Below are positions 8,606 to 17,882 of a stretch of 27,616 nucleotides of DNA, piece by piece. Positions within the stretch are counted from its first letter, which is position 1. Every line of letters starts with the position of its first letter. The notes beneath the pieces are model-generated. The model was not told the origin of the DNA. It did no database searches and worked only from the letters and a program-made list of their open reading frames with translations. Position numbers and translations under genes: made by a program. The stretch is from Dicyema japonicum (taxonomy: Eukaryota; Dicyemida; Rhombozoa; Dicyemidae): NCBI GenBank assembly GCA_011109175.1, contig RDEW01000031.1, forward strand, positions 264,006 to 291,621, given 5' to 3'.

Positions 8606-9986
8606 ATGTGTTTGTTAAGGAAATTTTCGAAAAAGGGTAAATTAATTCGTTTCAAACAGTCTCTTCTGTGAGAAACGGAATAATCTACAAAGAGGACACA
8701 CATCTGATTCAAATGGTAGATAAATATAGTGCTCACAATTATGCTCCACAACGAGTAGTAATTAAGGAGGGAAAAGGTCCTCTCCAATTTATCACTGCCT
8801 TCGGTTGGTGAAGGCGATAACTGAGCAAGCAAATACTCTCACTCTCACATCTCGTGCCTTTCATAACAACATTTATTCAGAATATTCGGAATACATAACC
8901 AACCTGTTTGGTTACAACAAGGTTTTGCCTATGAATTCAGGTATTTGACCCAAATCATTATCCAGGAAGTGAGGGAGGAGAAACCGCTTGCAAATTGGCT
9001 AAAAAATGGGGATATCAAATCAAAAAAAATACCGAAGGATAAAGCCAAAATAATTTTCACTTTAAATAATTTTTGGGGGAGGACCTTAGCAGCTTTGTCT
9101 TCATCTAACGATCCTGTGTGCTATGAAGAGTTCGGTCCTTATATACCTGGAAATGTTATGATCCCCTACGACGACTTAGAAAGCTTAGAAGTACTCGGGG
9201 ACATTTTAATTTGTAGAGAGCTTGCAGAGATCCATATGTGTGCGCATTTATGGTTGAGCCTATTCAAGGAGAAGCTGGAATCGTGACTCCCCGAGAAGGG
9301 TATCTCAAAGGAGTACGGGAAATAACGAAAAGGAACAACGTCTTATTTATCGCAGACGAAGTCCAAACTGGACTTGGGAGAACTGGCAAGTAATTTGAAT
9401 TTGACAAAATTTTGGCGAATCTGCGTTGACCATGAGAAAGTGAGACCAGATATTCTCATTTTGGGGAAATCCCTGGCTGGTGATTTTTACCAGTAATTTC
9501 CTCGTCTATAACCTTCAAATAGGTATCGTGTGTTCTAGCCGATGACGAAATAATGCTGACCTTGAAACCCGGGACTCATGGATTTACATTTGGGGGGAAT
9601 CCTTTAGCATGTAAAGTTTCCTTAGAAGCTTTGAAGGTAGATGTGATCACTATTTTTGTTAGGTCATCGAAGAAGAAAACCTCGCTGAGAAAGCTGAATA
9701 CCTCGGACAAATATTTAGACGGGAAATGAACAAGATCGACCAAAATATATAAAAACTGTCCGTGGTAAAGGTCTTCTTAATGGAATCGTGATCGATGAAA
9801 GTCGAAATGTCCGCTTAATTCATAGAATACAACGCAGATGAAATTTGCAGGATATTAATGATGAATGGAATTCTCACAAAAACGTCCCACGTGGATAAAA
9901 TTAGATTTACACCGGCATTGACTATTACAGAGGAGCAATTATATGAAGCGATTTTAATCATCAAAGAAAGGATAGAAAGCATTTAA
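8606..9986 (+). pseudogene. OAT: Ornithine aminotransferase, intron-containing, damaged copy
   Basis: The product would be the PLP enzyme that converts ornithine and 2-oxoglutarate to glutamate semialdehyde and glutamate in mitochondria. The start at 8606 gives MCLLRKFSKKVSSVRNG, basic and free of acidic residues, like a presequence. Recognised blocks are [79 protein letters not shown] (substrate/cofactor Arg), [29 protein letters not shown] (PLP Asp), PDILILGKSLAG (Schiff-base Lys), [10 protein letters not shown] and IRFTPALTI. Clean tiny introns are 8637-8659, 8941-8965, 9191-9216, 9637-9662 and 9801-9825. Defects: two short deletions between GKG and VKAITEQ removing most of the VWDVEG...HCHP region, a frameshift in the A8 run at 9022-9029, irregular intron borders near 9391 and 9493, and a frameshift near 9750. 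All catalytic residues downstream survive, so either a recent pseudogene or an error-laden assembly is possible. Confidence 0.85.
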
Positions 9987-10465
9987 AGACGTTAAACTAA
10001 TTTTAATTTAGAAAGTTAACACTAAATTTTATTAAATTATAAAATTTTATTTAAATAAAATAATTGTTAAAAAAAATAAAATAAATAACATTAAATAACA
10101 CCAAAAAGTCAAATTTATTAAGTGATCCCAGTATCTAGAAAATATTGTCCACAATAATAGGATACTAGGCCTTCTTGACAAAAAGCAACGTCTGATGATA
10201 TCGTATCTTACTGCCTAATCGGATAGAATCTTTAACAAAAATCAATTCTCGTAAATTGGAGTCCTTCTGGCACGACACAGTTGTTGAAAGGGACCGTCCT
10301 ACCTTCTCCCTGACCAACTCCACTGGTGAAGGTTACCATTATGAAAATTCTTATGCCTAAAAATGAAGTGATGTCCACGAAGTAGGACGTGTGATGAAAA
10401 TGGAAGAGGACGGACCAACTTGCTACCTCTCTCTGAAGATAAGGCCTGTAATAAACTATTTAGAG
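9987..10465. other. AT-rich then unremarkable spacer
   Basis: AT-rich 3' flank of OAT followed by moderate-GC DNA up to the hAT end at 10466. No gene was recognised. The 8-mer immediately before the hAT end is ATTTAGAG (10458-10465). Confidence 0.4.
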
Positions 10466-11528
10466 CAGGGGTTCTCAACCTGGGGTCGATTCGACCCTCA
10501 GGGGTCTAAAATCAATCCAGATCGATCGTAAGGGGGTCGAAAATGAAATATTTGGGGGTCGAAAATAAATTTAATATATTTAATCTTTTTCAATTTAAAT
10601 TAAGTTAGTTTATTTTTAAAGTGGTAAACCTTTGTTCTTTAAAATTTTTAAAATTACCATGCTTGTTTTTGTTTGTGTATGAGTCGTCCTTCTACATTAA
10701 AAATTCGTCAATATAAAAATGAATATTTGGCATTTGGATTTATAAAAAAATTCTTTTGATGATAGATCATATTGCCTAATGTGTAACAAGTCATTATCAA
10801 ATGATGCAATGAAACCGTCCAAATTGTTGGATCATCTTAGGAGAAAACATTCGATAAAAAAGATAAACCATTAGAGTATTTTGAAGAATTAAAGGATTCT
10901 TTTCGTAAACAAAAAACGATTGACACTGTTTTTACAAATAGTAGTGAAAGAAACAATAGTCGTTGTTATTTTAAATTATTTTTAGGAAGACTAATTGCAT
11001 CCTATAAAATTGCAATGATTATTGCCAAAAATGAGAGTTCCCATGTTTCTGGTGAAAATCTTATCAAACCATCTATATCAGTGATTCTATCAGATCTGAT
11101 GGGTTTAAATCCAGACGAAATTTTAAAATCCTTTGACAATTAGCAATGATTCAATTCGCCGCAGGATTGACGAAATGTCAGTTAATGTTGGACATATTTT
11201 ATTTGAAAAGCTTAAAATACTATTTTTTTCACCTTAAATCGACGAAAGTCATAAATGTGACAACCAATCAATTATAATTGGATATGTCAGGTTAATCTTA
11301 CTAGATGCTTACCCTTTAAGATATTTTGACGATCATGCTTTTCCTGTTGAAGCTTTATTACTCGTCAAATATTTGGAACTGATATGACTGGATTTTCTAT
11401 TTTTTCCGTAGTCAAATTATTTTTGGATGACAAGAAGATTCCATATGAAAATTTGGTTTCTTGTGCCACAGATGGTGCAATGTATATGTTTGGAAAATAT
11501 AAAGGATTTGCGGCATATTTGAAAAAAA

Positions 11529-12203
11529 NNNNNNNNNNNNNNNNNNNNNNNNNNNNNNNNNNNNNNNNNNNNNNNNNNNNNNNNNNNNNNNNNNNNNNNN
11601 NNNNNNNNNNNNNNNNNNNNNNNNNNNNNNNNNNNNNNNNNNNNNNNNNNNNNNNNNNNNNNNNNNNNNNNNNNNNNNNNNNNNNNNNNNNNNNNNNNNN
11701 NNNNNNNNNNNNNNNNNNNNNNNNNNNNNNNNNNNNNNNNNNNNNNNNNNNNNNNNNNNNNNNNNNNNNNNNNNNNNNNNNNNNNNNNNNNNNNNNNNNN
11801 NNNNNNNNNNNNNNNNNNNNNNNNNNNNNNNNNNNNNNNNNNNNNNNNNNNNNNNNNNNNNNNNNNNNNNNNNNNNNNNNNNNNNNNNNNNNNNNNNNNN
11901 NNNNNNNNNNNNNNNNNNNNNNNNNNNNNNNNNNNNNNNNNNNNNNNNNNNNNNNNNNNNNNNNNNNNNNNNNNNNNNNNNNNNNNNNNNNNNNNNNNNN
12001 NNNNNNNNNNNNNNNNNNNNNNNNNNNNNNNNNNNNNNNNNNNNNNNNNNNNNNNNNNNNNNNNNNNNNNNNNNNNNNNNNNNNNNNNNNNNNNNNNNNN
12101 NNNNNNNNNNNNNNNNNNNNNNNNNNNNNNNNNNNNNNNNNNNNNNNNNNNNNNNNNNNNNNNNNNNNNNNNNNNNNNNNNNNNNNNNNNNNNNNNNNNN
12201 NNN
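11529..12203. other. Assembly gap (675 N)
   Basis: Run of N within the hAT element. The open frames that span it are artefacts. Both flanks encode overlapping parts of the same transposase. Confidence 0.99.
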
Positions 12204-12248
12204 TTAGGAGGACTAATTGCATCCTATAAAATTGCAATGATTATTGCC

Positions 12249-12512
12249 AAAAATGAGAGTTCCCATGATTTTGGTGAAAATCTCATCAAACCATCTATAT
12301 CAGTGATTCTATCAGATCTGATGGGTTTAAATCCCGACGAAATTTTAAAATCCGTGCCAATTAGCAATGATTCAATTCGCAAAAATGAGAGTTCCCATGA
12401 TTTTGGTGAAAATCTCATCAAACCATCTATATCAGTGATTCTATCAGATCTGATGGGTTTAAATCCCGACGAAATTTTAAAATCCGTGCCAATTAGCAAT
12501 GATTCAATTCGC
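12249..12512 (+). repeat. Exact 132-bp (44-codon) in-frame tandem duplication in hAT transposase
   Basis: Units 12249-12380 and 12381-12512 are identical as read. Both encode the block KNESSHDFGENLIKPSIS through SNDSIR, so the open frame 12237-12602 carries the segment twice. A diverged single copy of the same segment lies at about 11030-11165 on the other side of the N gap. Perfect identity next to a gap means either a very recent duplication or a local assembly error. Confidence 0.8.
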
Positions 12513-12602
12513 CGCAGGATTGACGAAATGTCAGATAATGTTGAACATATTTTATGTGAAAGGCTTCAAAAGCTCTTTCACCAATTCTACATGAAACGTT
12601 AA

Positions 12603-12997
12603 ATATAGTTATTAAAACCATAAACAAAATTAAAGCAAGTATGAACGTCTTTTTAGAAAATTTTGCTATGAGGCTAAAGAAACATATGTCCGTCTTGTGC
12701 TTTACACTGAGGTTATAGTTTCCACTTTTATTTTATAGGTATTATCAAAAAGAAATGCATTAGAACGATTTTCAATATTATTTGACACAATCGTAAATTT
12801 TCTNTCCGTCTTGTGCTTTACACGAGATATACTGACTTTGTGATTTAAGGTTTCAATTATTTGCCACGAACATTCAGTTGTTGGTAACTTTGATGGATTT
12901 TTTATTACGTGGATATTATTAGTTCCAACCTTGTCATGATTGTCGGAGATTTGGAATCTCAACATCCTAATATAATTGAGCCCTAGATTATTTAATT
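12603..12997. other. No gene seen; single-N contig join at 12804
   Basis: AT-rich sequence. The 19-mer TCCGTCTTGTGCTTTACAC at 12689 recurs directly after the N at 12805, so the join seems to have a 19-bp unmerged overlap or a chance shared end. Confidence 0.5.
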
Positions 12998-13165
12998 ATT
13001 AGTAGGTCGGAGTATAAAGAGATCAAAGTGAGGAGAACTTCAGTTTTGGTTATCTCACGGCTTGTTTTAAACGAGATTGTTAAGACCAAGGAATCAGTGG
13101 GTGCAATGACCACGTATGTTGTTGACTCTGACGACAAGATTGTTAGAGATTTGAATTATCCTTAA
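12998..13165 (+). other. Unrecognised open segment, possible exon
   Basis: An open stretch of about 55 codons without a leading ATG encodes a balanced, charged peptide (for example NEIVKTKESVGAMTTYVVDS then DDKIVRDLNYP) and ends at TAA 13163-13165. Codon composition looks more protein-like than its AT-rich surroundings. I do not recognise it. It could be a lone exon of a broken gene. Confidence 0.2.
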
Positions 13166-13603
13166 GGTTACCGTAGGGAAATATCTTATAATTATAAACC
13201 ATCGAATGGATGCTAATCAAAATAGCTGACTTCGGTTAGATTATGACGTCATTTTTTACTCATTACGTTTAGTTTTCTTTTTTCCCTGATCACTAAGAAC
13301 GTACAAAGCTAGAACTTAGTAGAAAGTTATGCTATCGTTTCAGAACTGCGGCGTTCCTTAGTTTATAACTGCAGTGAGGCTGACCAGGACCAAAACTGGT
13401 CATGTGTGTTTCATAGTAGATTTTTACTCAGCGTTGAAGGATAATATTCAATGTTTGTAATCATTTTAAGGACTCTGAACTTTACAATTACTTTTGTATT
13501 GTCCCAAAGTCGATCAAAAGTCCAAGATAATTTGTTGTCTATATGAAGGAATTTATTAAAAATATTTTTTTTAATAATTTCCAAATTATTTAAACAATAG
13601 AAG
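13166..13603. other. 3' flank of R2-like element, no gene
   Basis: AT-rich DNA. The part adjoining 13604 would be the 3' untranslated end of the minus-strand R2-like element. No poly-A tail or target duplication is obvious. Confidence 0.35.
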
Positions 13604-14583
13604 TCAGGTAGTTGCCGCCCTCACTGCGTGGCTGTTCCCTCTCAAAATTGCGAGCGAAATTCGCTCAAATAGCCAGCGGCGCTCACGGAGATCTCCAGTG
13701 CATGAGGTGATCCGGTTTCCAAGACGTCCGAAAAACTCGAGTGTAGAGGGGGAGTAGGATCAGGAAGTCTCCATAGCAAGGGGAACAAATTTGACATCAT
13801 CGGGAAGGTCGACGTATTTAACGAGTTTGGCCTTCTCCGCCTTTACGGATGCTGAACAGGCCCTTGTAGCACTCTCGTGAAGATTTTTCTGTGCGAACGT
13901 GTCTGTACATGTCACATCCCAAACCAGTGGTTTCCCGGCCTCAAATGGAAATATGGTCATCCCGTCCGGTCGTTTCCCGTCACTTCTTCATAACCCGACC
14001 GGTTCAAGAATAGCCGAGTATCCAGCAGCATCCATAGCTCGCCTGACAATTTATTCAGAGCCTTGTGTTTTGGGGATCTGCCAGCGCTCCTCCTTCAGGC
14101 GAGAGGGTGCAGGCCATAGCAGTCTATCAGGATGCCACATCGGCACGGGTGAGGTACACATACTTTTAGTCCCAGCCGCAGAGAGATACCAGTTCTAACG
14201 CATTCATCATCCAGAAAAGTGCCCAAAGCTCCATTGGGGATGGCGTTTAGCCAAGCTCCGCTCTCAGGGAGAGCCCCCGAAAGCAAACAAGCGCGTCGGT
14301 GCTGATTGGCAGATTCCAGTAGGAGTCCAAATGATTTCCAGCATAATAAGTTGTCCAGGTTTCACTGGCGATCTTGGGAAGGAGGCAGGGGGAGGTTGGT
14401 GGCATTCCAGGCTTCTCGTGCGTGGATTATCTCTTGGTCAGTTGAGAATTCGGGTGGGGAGTGTAGAATCCTCCTGACCAAAGGTTCGCAGGCCGTGAGT
14501 GATGATAAATGAGCGGGAAGTGAGACGTCCAAAGTTCGACGGATTCAAAGACCCCCGAATCTAACTGGGAGTGTAGCCTGCAT
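13604..14583 (-). pseudogene. R2-like element ORF, C-terminal part, broken by TGA codons
   Basis: Homologous coding sequence continues with MQATLPVRFGGL, then stops, then IRRTLDVSLPAHLSSL, a WNATN...CWKSFGLLLESANQ linker, the zinc-cluster-like VPHPCRCGILIDCYGLH, RRSAGRSPKHKAL, and after a frameshift near 14065 IVRRAMDAAGYSAILEPVGL, SDGKRPDGMTIFPFEAGK, PLVWDVTCTDTFA, a RACSASVKAEKAKL helix, VPLAMETS and TGDLRERRWLFERISLAIL, ending at 13604-13606. Six in-frame TGA codons and no TAA or TAG occur. In the copy at 7527, one corresponding position is GGT (Gly) and another TGC (Cys), and the first TGA sits where the family has Trp. The replaced residues differ, so this is decay, not a reassigned codon. 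Confidence 0.8.
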
Positions 14584-16530
14584 TCATGTATCATCTTCAA
14601 ATCGGACATTAAATATTTGCTCCGTCGAGCTGAGGAGAGACAAATCAAAATTCTCGAGCAGCTCCAGTTGAGAATAATATGGAGCTGTCCTTAGTAGATA
14701 GGAGATTCTCTGGATGTTGAGACTTCTTTTCAATAGGAATAGTGCTGTGTGCAAGTCCAGCAGCTGTAATCTTTCCAGCGAATCGCATAGGAGTCGTTTT
14801 TTGTCAAGGAGGACATGCTTCATCGCATTACTAGTGATCGGGGATCCAAGAAAAATCAATTCATTTTCAGGGGTCGAAATCCCACCGGGAAACAAGGAGT
14901 AAAATTCTTGAACAATTGAAGAGAAGTCATCGTCAGCAAGACGACAGTTTGTTATTTCACATTTCGTTATATTCAACTGAAGACCTACCTCGGACAGCGC
15001 GGGGGTGAGTACTTCTAAATCCTGGAAGACCGTTTCCGGGGGACCTCCTAAGACAGCGTCATCGAGGTACCAGATGTTGAGTGGGCATCTAGAGAGCTTC
15101 GTGATCCTCTCAATGCCGAGGGAGAACAGCAGTGGTCCGAGGGGGTCGCCCTGTTGGACACCTGAGGACGATGGAACTATGAAATCCCCGTGCAATAGTG
15201 ATGAAGGTTTTCCGTATGAATAATTGACCAGTTCAAATATGTACGGACATCTTTCCTTGCAGGCCTCCAGAATGCAGTCTCTTCTTAAGCTGTTAAAAGC
15301 GTTCTTGATGTCCAGTTTTACCATAATGTGCCTTTTAAAGTCTTGAATGCTGCTGTTCCTGAATCTTCTGACGGAGTGAACGGCTGCCTCACATCCAAGA
15401 CGAACTCCGACTCCAACTTGACTGGGAAGTAAGGATTTTGACAAGATTGACGTAGAAAATCTGGAAGCAATCTTGGCTGCTAGTCTTCTGAAAGTGAATC
15501 CGACCGCGATCGGGCGGATTCCACCTCCCTTCTTGTCGACGGCAATCAGACTAGCCGAAAACAAGATATGACGTATCAAATCAGGCAAATGTCCAGATAA
15601 TATCCTGTTCATAAGAGAAGTGAGTGAGTATGAAAGACGACTTGCTTGGTCTCCAATAGTCGGTGAAATAAGGTCTTTAAGATGGCCGGGCCTTAAGCCA
15701 TCGAGACCTCCACAGCTACTTGGTGCAAAGTTCCATAACGCCGTGATGACATCCTCAGGCGACGTGGTCAAAGGGGTCGCTTCTGATGGGGGCGAGCAAT
15801 GGCGTAGGTCATTCGGAGAGGGTGGATGTTTCCCCAATAGCGTCTTGTAAGTATCAATGGTTGGATTGCGTGGTCCATCTGAGAGTGAGAGGGCCTTCAA
15901 TGCGGATCGGGTTCCTCCTTCAAGCAACTTCGATCGTACGGTCTTTCTTAGGCGAAGAATCTCCGTTTCCCGAGTTGAACTCCGAGTCTCAGTTGAACGG
16001 ATGCAGAAGGACGTGAGGTCCGTAAAGTGAGTTCCATCCATAAATGCGCGGATGTTGTTCTTCATCTCAATCGAGAGAGACTCCTTCCCATTGCGATCTC
16101 TAGAGGAGCCAAGAGCGAAAGGAGCAAAATTAAACAAACGTATCCAGTCGTTTATAGAGTCGGAGCGGAGTGCATCGTCGATTGCTTTGGTTAAGGCTTC
16201 GGCAGCTAGGGGGCGGGCTGCTTTAGGGATCTTCACCGGGATACTCCTCGATGACCGGCGTTCATTGATAATTTTGAGCAGCGAATCTGGATCCAAATGG
16301 GAAAGGTCTTCCCCGGAGGTACATGCACTCGCGTGACCATTAGGAAACCCCGAACCAATTCCAAGGCACGAGCGGCAGTGCCATACCCCAAGAGCACGGA
16401 TAGAGGCCTGAGAGAGCTTCAAACACCCGAGGTGAAAGAAGACTCCACAGGCAGAACAAGAAATTCCAAACTTTCTCAAATTGCTCATGTTGCAGGCAGA
16501 GCAATTAGACGATAACTTTTCGAGTAACAT
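14584..16530 (-). CDS. R2-like element ORF, N-terminal 648 codons: PHD finger plus reverse transcriptase
   Basis: Residues 10-55 hold a Cys4-His-Cys3 PHD-type zinc finger: C10, C13, C25, C28, H33, C36, C52 and C55. A linker with an ENAR-type low-conservation region follows to about residue 230. The RT domain contains GGGIRPIAVGFTFRRLAAKI, VKLDIKNAFNSLRRD (motif A Asp), GVQQGDPLGPLLFSLGIERI (motif B), WYLDDAVLGG (motif C, YLDD at about 488-491), a GLQLNITKCE motif D and IFLGSPI (motif E). All catalytic aspartates are present. The frame stops at TGA (14584-14586) after NVRFEDDT, where homologous elements continue with a DDxW-type thumb motif and an LPVRxGGL block. That continuation is present just below in the same frame, so the stop is a lesion rather than the natural end. 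N-terminal start chosen because the PHD finger begins a few residues later. Confidence 0.88.
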   Translation of the reverse strand: MLLEKLSSNCSACNMSNLRKFGISCSACGVFFHLGCLKLSQASIRALGVWHCRSCLGIGSGFPNGHASACTSGEDLSHLDPDSLLKIINERRSSRSIPVKIPKAARPLAAEALTKAIDDALRSDSINDWIRLFNFAPFALGSSRDRNGKESLSIEMKNNIRAFMDGTHFTDLTSFCIRSTETRSSTRETEILRLRKTVRSKLLEGGTRSALKALSLSDGPRNPTIDTYKTLLGKHPPSPNDLRHCSPPSEATPLTTSPEDVITALWNFAPSSCGGLDGLRPGHLKDLISPTIGDQASRLSYSLTSLMNRILSGHLPDLIRHILFSASLIAVDKKGGGIRPIAVGFTFRRLAAKIASRFSTSILSKSLLPSQVGVGVRLGCEAAVHSVRRFRNSSIQDFKRHIMVKLDIKNAFNSLRRDCILEACKERCPYIFELVNYSYGKPSSLLHGDFIVPSSSGVQQGDPLGPLLFSLGIERITKLSRCPLNIWYLDDAVLGGPPETVFQDLEVLTPALSEVGLQLNITKCEITNCRLADDDFSSIVQEFYSLFPGGISTPENELIFLGSPITSNAMKHVLLDKKRLLCDSLERLQLLDLHTALFLLKRSLNIQRISYLLRTAPYYSQLELLENFDLSLLSSTEQIFNVRFEDDT

Positions 16531-17320
16531 TCCACTGAATCAACAATAGGCGAAAATCAAGAATAGGAGAATAGTCTCAATAGGCGAAAATAGTCTTTAA
16601 TCTTTAATTAAAATAATAAATTGAATTTTAAATTAACACTAATAAATATCTCAAATTTTTATTCCACAAGACTAACTCTTTTCAAAGCACTTGTGTGGTA
16701 AATAAATTTTTATTAGACGAGGTCATGGCCAATATTCCACTAAAAACGAACCCTGATAACTTATGCAGATGACATACCCCAGGCCTCACTAGGTCTAGAT
16801 TTTCATGTTGCCACATCAAGATTGTAGCAATTCCCGTCTTAACAATTGGTTAAAGGAGCTTTGTAAAATCAGTCAATACGTCCTTCATTCCTGGCAGTAA
16901 ACCAAGCAGACAAACGGTAGAGTTAAAGCCGGATAATACAGAATTCCTACCAGAAAATTCCGTACTCTCATTCAATATTCACGTGTTTTCCCAGTTTTTC
17001 AAAAATGTGATCCAGTTCTGTCTTAATAAAAAAAGTAGGTANTTCCTACCAGAAAATCCCGTACTCTCATTCAATATTCACGTGTTTTCCCAGTTTTTCA
17101 AAAATGTGATCCAGTCCTGTCTTAATAAAAAAAGTTGGAAGAACCATCCATATGCTTTCTGGGGACCATTCACCTATTGGGAGATCGCGTCCGCGTAAAA
17201 AAAAGCATACAAAGTAACGAAACAGTGGATTTCCTAAAAAAAACCCCATCAATAATACTTATAAAAGGTGCAAGGTGTCTTTTTTTCGAACAGTTCATTT
17301 TCCAGTATGTCTTTGTATAG
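16531..17320. other. 5' flank of R2-like element and repeated segment with N at 17042
   Basis: Next to the ORF start is a short direct repeat (CAATAGGCGAAAAT near 16542 and 16577), perhaps 5' UTR. Copies 16944-17041 and 17043-17138 are near identical around the single N, another probable unmerged contig overlap. No gene recognised. Confidence 0.5.
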
Positions 17321-17560
17321 GTTCAAGAGAGGACACTGAGGATACTGTTGAAACGTTTGACGGTTAGTAATAACACCTGCTTCGCAAAGATTCTTGACTC
17401 TTTGCCTTCTTCATTTCTTAGAGTCTTCATTGGATCCAGTTGGTCGAAACCCTCTAGTTGAATAAAGAAGAGGGAGATTCTTTGTAGAAATAGGCATCTC
17501 AAAGTCAGATGGGTCCAATTTCACCTCCCTTTTCCTTACTCCACTGGAGGGTTTCCCACA
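17320..17560 (-). pseudogene. Possible leucine-rich-repeat protein fragment
   Basis: A minus-strand frame reads HLTLRCLFLQRISLFFIQLE followed by GFDQLDPMKTL. It resembles the LRCLFLQ-N-x-I-x-x-I-E-x-L spacing of LRR proteins such as those of the DNAAF1/LRRC type. The asparagine position is lost, and the frame ends in stops on both sides. The match covers only about two repeats, so this is a tentative family suggestion. Confidence 0.25.
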
Positions 17561-17882
17561 ATGGTAAATATGATTGGACGTAATTTTGGATTAACGAGTG
17601 ACGTTGTCATCAGTGATTCATCGATGCGGAACCGGATTGTTTCAGGGACTCACATTCGAGCTGAAAGATAAAAAGTTATGGACACTTTCAACACCTTGGA
17701 TTAATTAGCATAACTTCATAAATAAAGTGAGTTCTGTCTTAGTTGAGAAGAGCCATTACAAGGCAAAAGTGCTTACAAAGGAAAGTGTTTATTTAGACAC
17801 CGACAGATGTAGGCCTTAACAGAATGATAAGTAGTCACCAAAAATAGTAAAGACGGGCAAATAATAACACCAGAGACCACAA

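Larger units (their letters stand above)
10466..12602 (+). mobile_element. Buster/ZBED5-like hAT transposon, degenerate, with assembly gap
   Basis: The left end CAGGGGTTCTCAACCTGGGG is a typical hAT terminal sequence. A transposase frame begins at ATG 10679 (MSRPSTLKIRQYKNEYLAF) and, after a frameshift, encodes a BED-type zinc finger: YCLMCNKSLSNDAMKPSKLL then DHLRRKH (about 10759-10850). Further on are NDSIRRRIDEMS (twice, around 11145 and 12500) and, before the gap, TGFSIFSVVKLFLDDKKIPY with LVSCATDGA, the strand carrying a catalytic Asp region of the RNase-H-like fold. After the gap the frame restarts with SYKIAMIIAKNESSHDFGEN, earlier in the protein than the pre-gap end, so two partial copies appear to be joined across the gap. 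Right terminal repeat not seen. Several stops; inactive as assembled. Confidence 0.8.
13604..16530 (-). mobile_element. R2-like non-LTR retrotransposon (PHD finger, RT, endonuclease-like C-terminus)
   Basis: The element is read right to left. The first 648 codons are open (14584-16530), and the remaining coding part continues in the same frame below 14584 but is broken by six TGA codons and one frameshift near 14065. Domain order is PHD finger, reverse transcriptase, then a C-terminal region with the CxC-H-like cluster (VPHPCRCGILIDCYGLHPLA) and the KRPDGMTIFPFEAGKPLVWD block, which matches the PD-(D/E)xK-type endonuclease region of R2-like elements. The family is single-ORF and would integrate by target-primed reverse transcription. 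GC content is clearly higher than the flanks, suggesting a fairly recent arrival. Two shorter copies in this window (4958 and 7527) share its 3' end. Confidence 0.88.

Noticed and set aside
11365-12237. Long open frames of 281-290 codons on both strands
   Set aside because: They are open only because of the N run at 11529-12203.
13604-14586. TGA read as a sense codon (alternative nuclear code)
   Set aside because: TGA falls at Trp, Gly and Cys positions, a paralogous copy has ordinary codons at two of them, and long intact coding stretches elsewhere end or avoid TGA normally. The dynein copy also has TAA and TAG stops.
14714-16515. Several plus-strand frames of 60-94 codons opposite the R2-like ORF
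   Set aside because: Shadows of the minus-strand coding sequence; no homology of their own.
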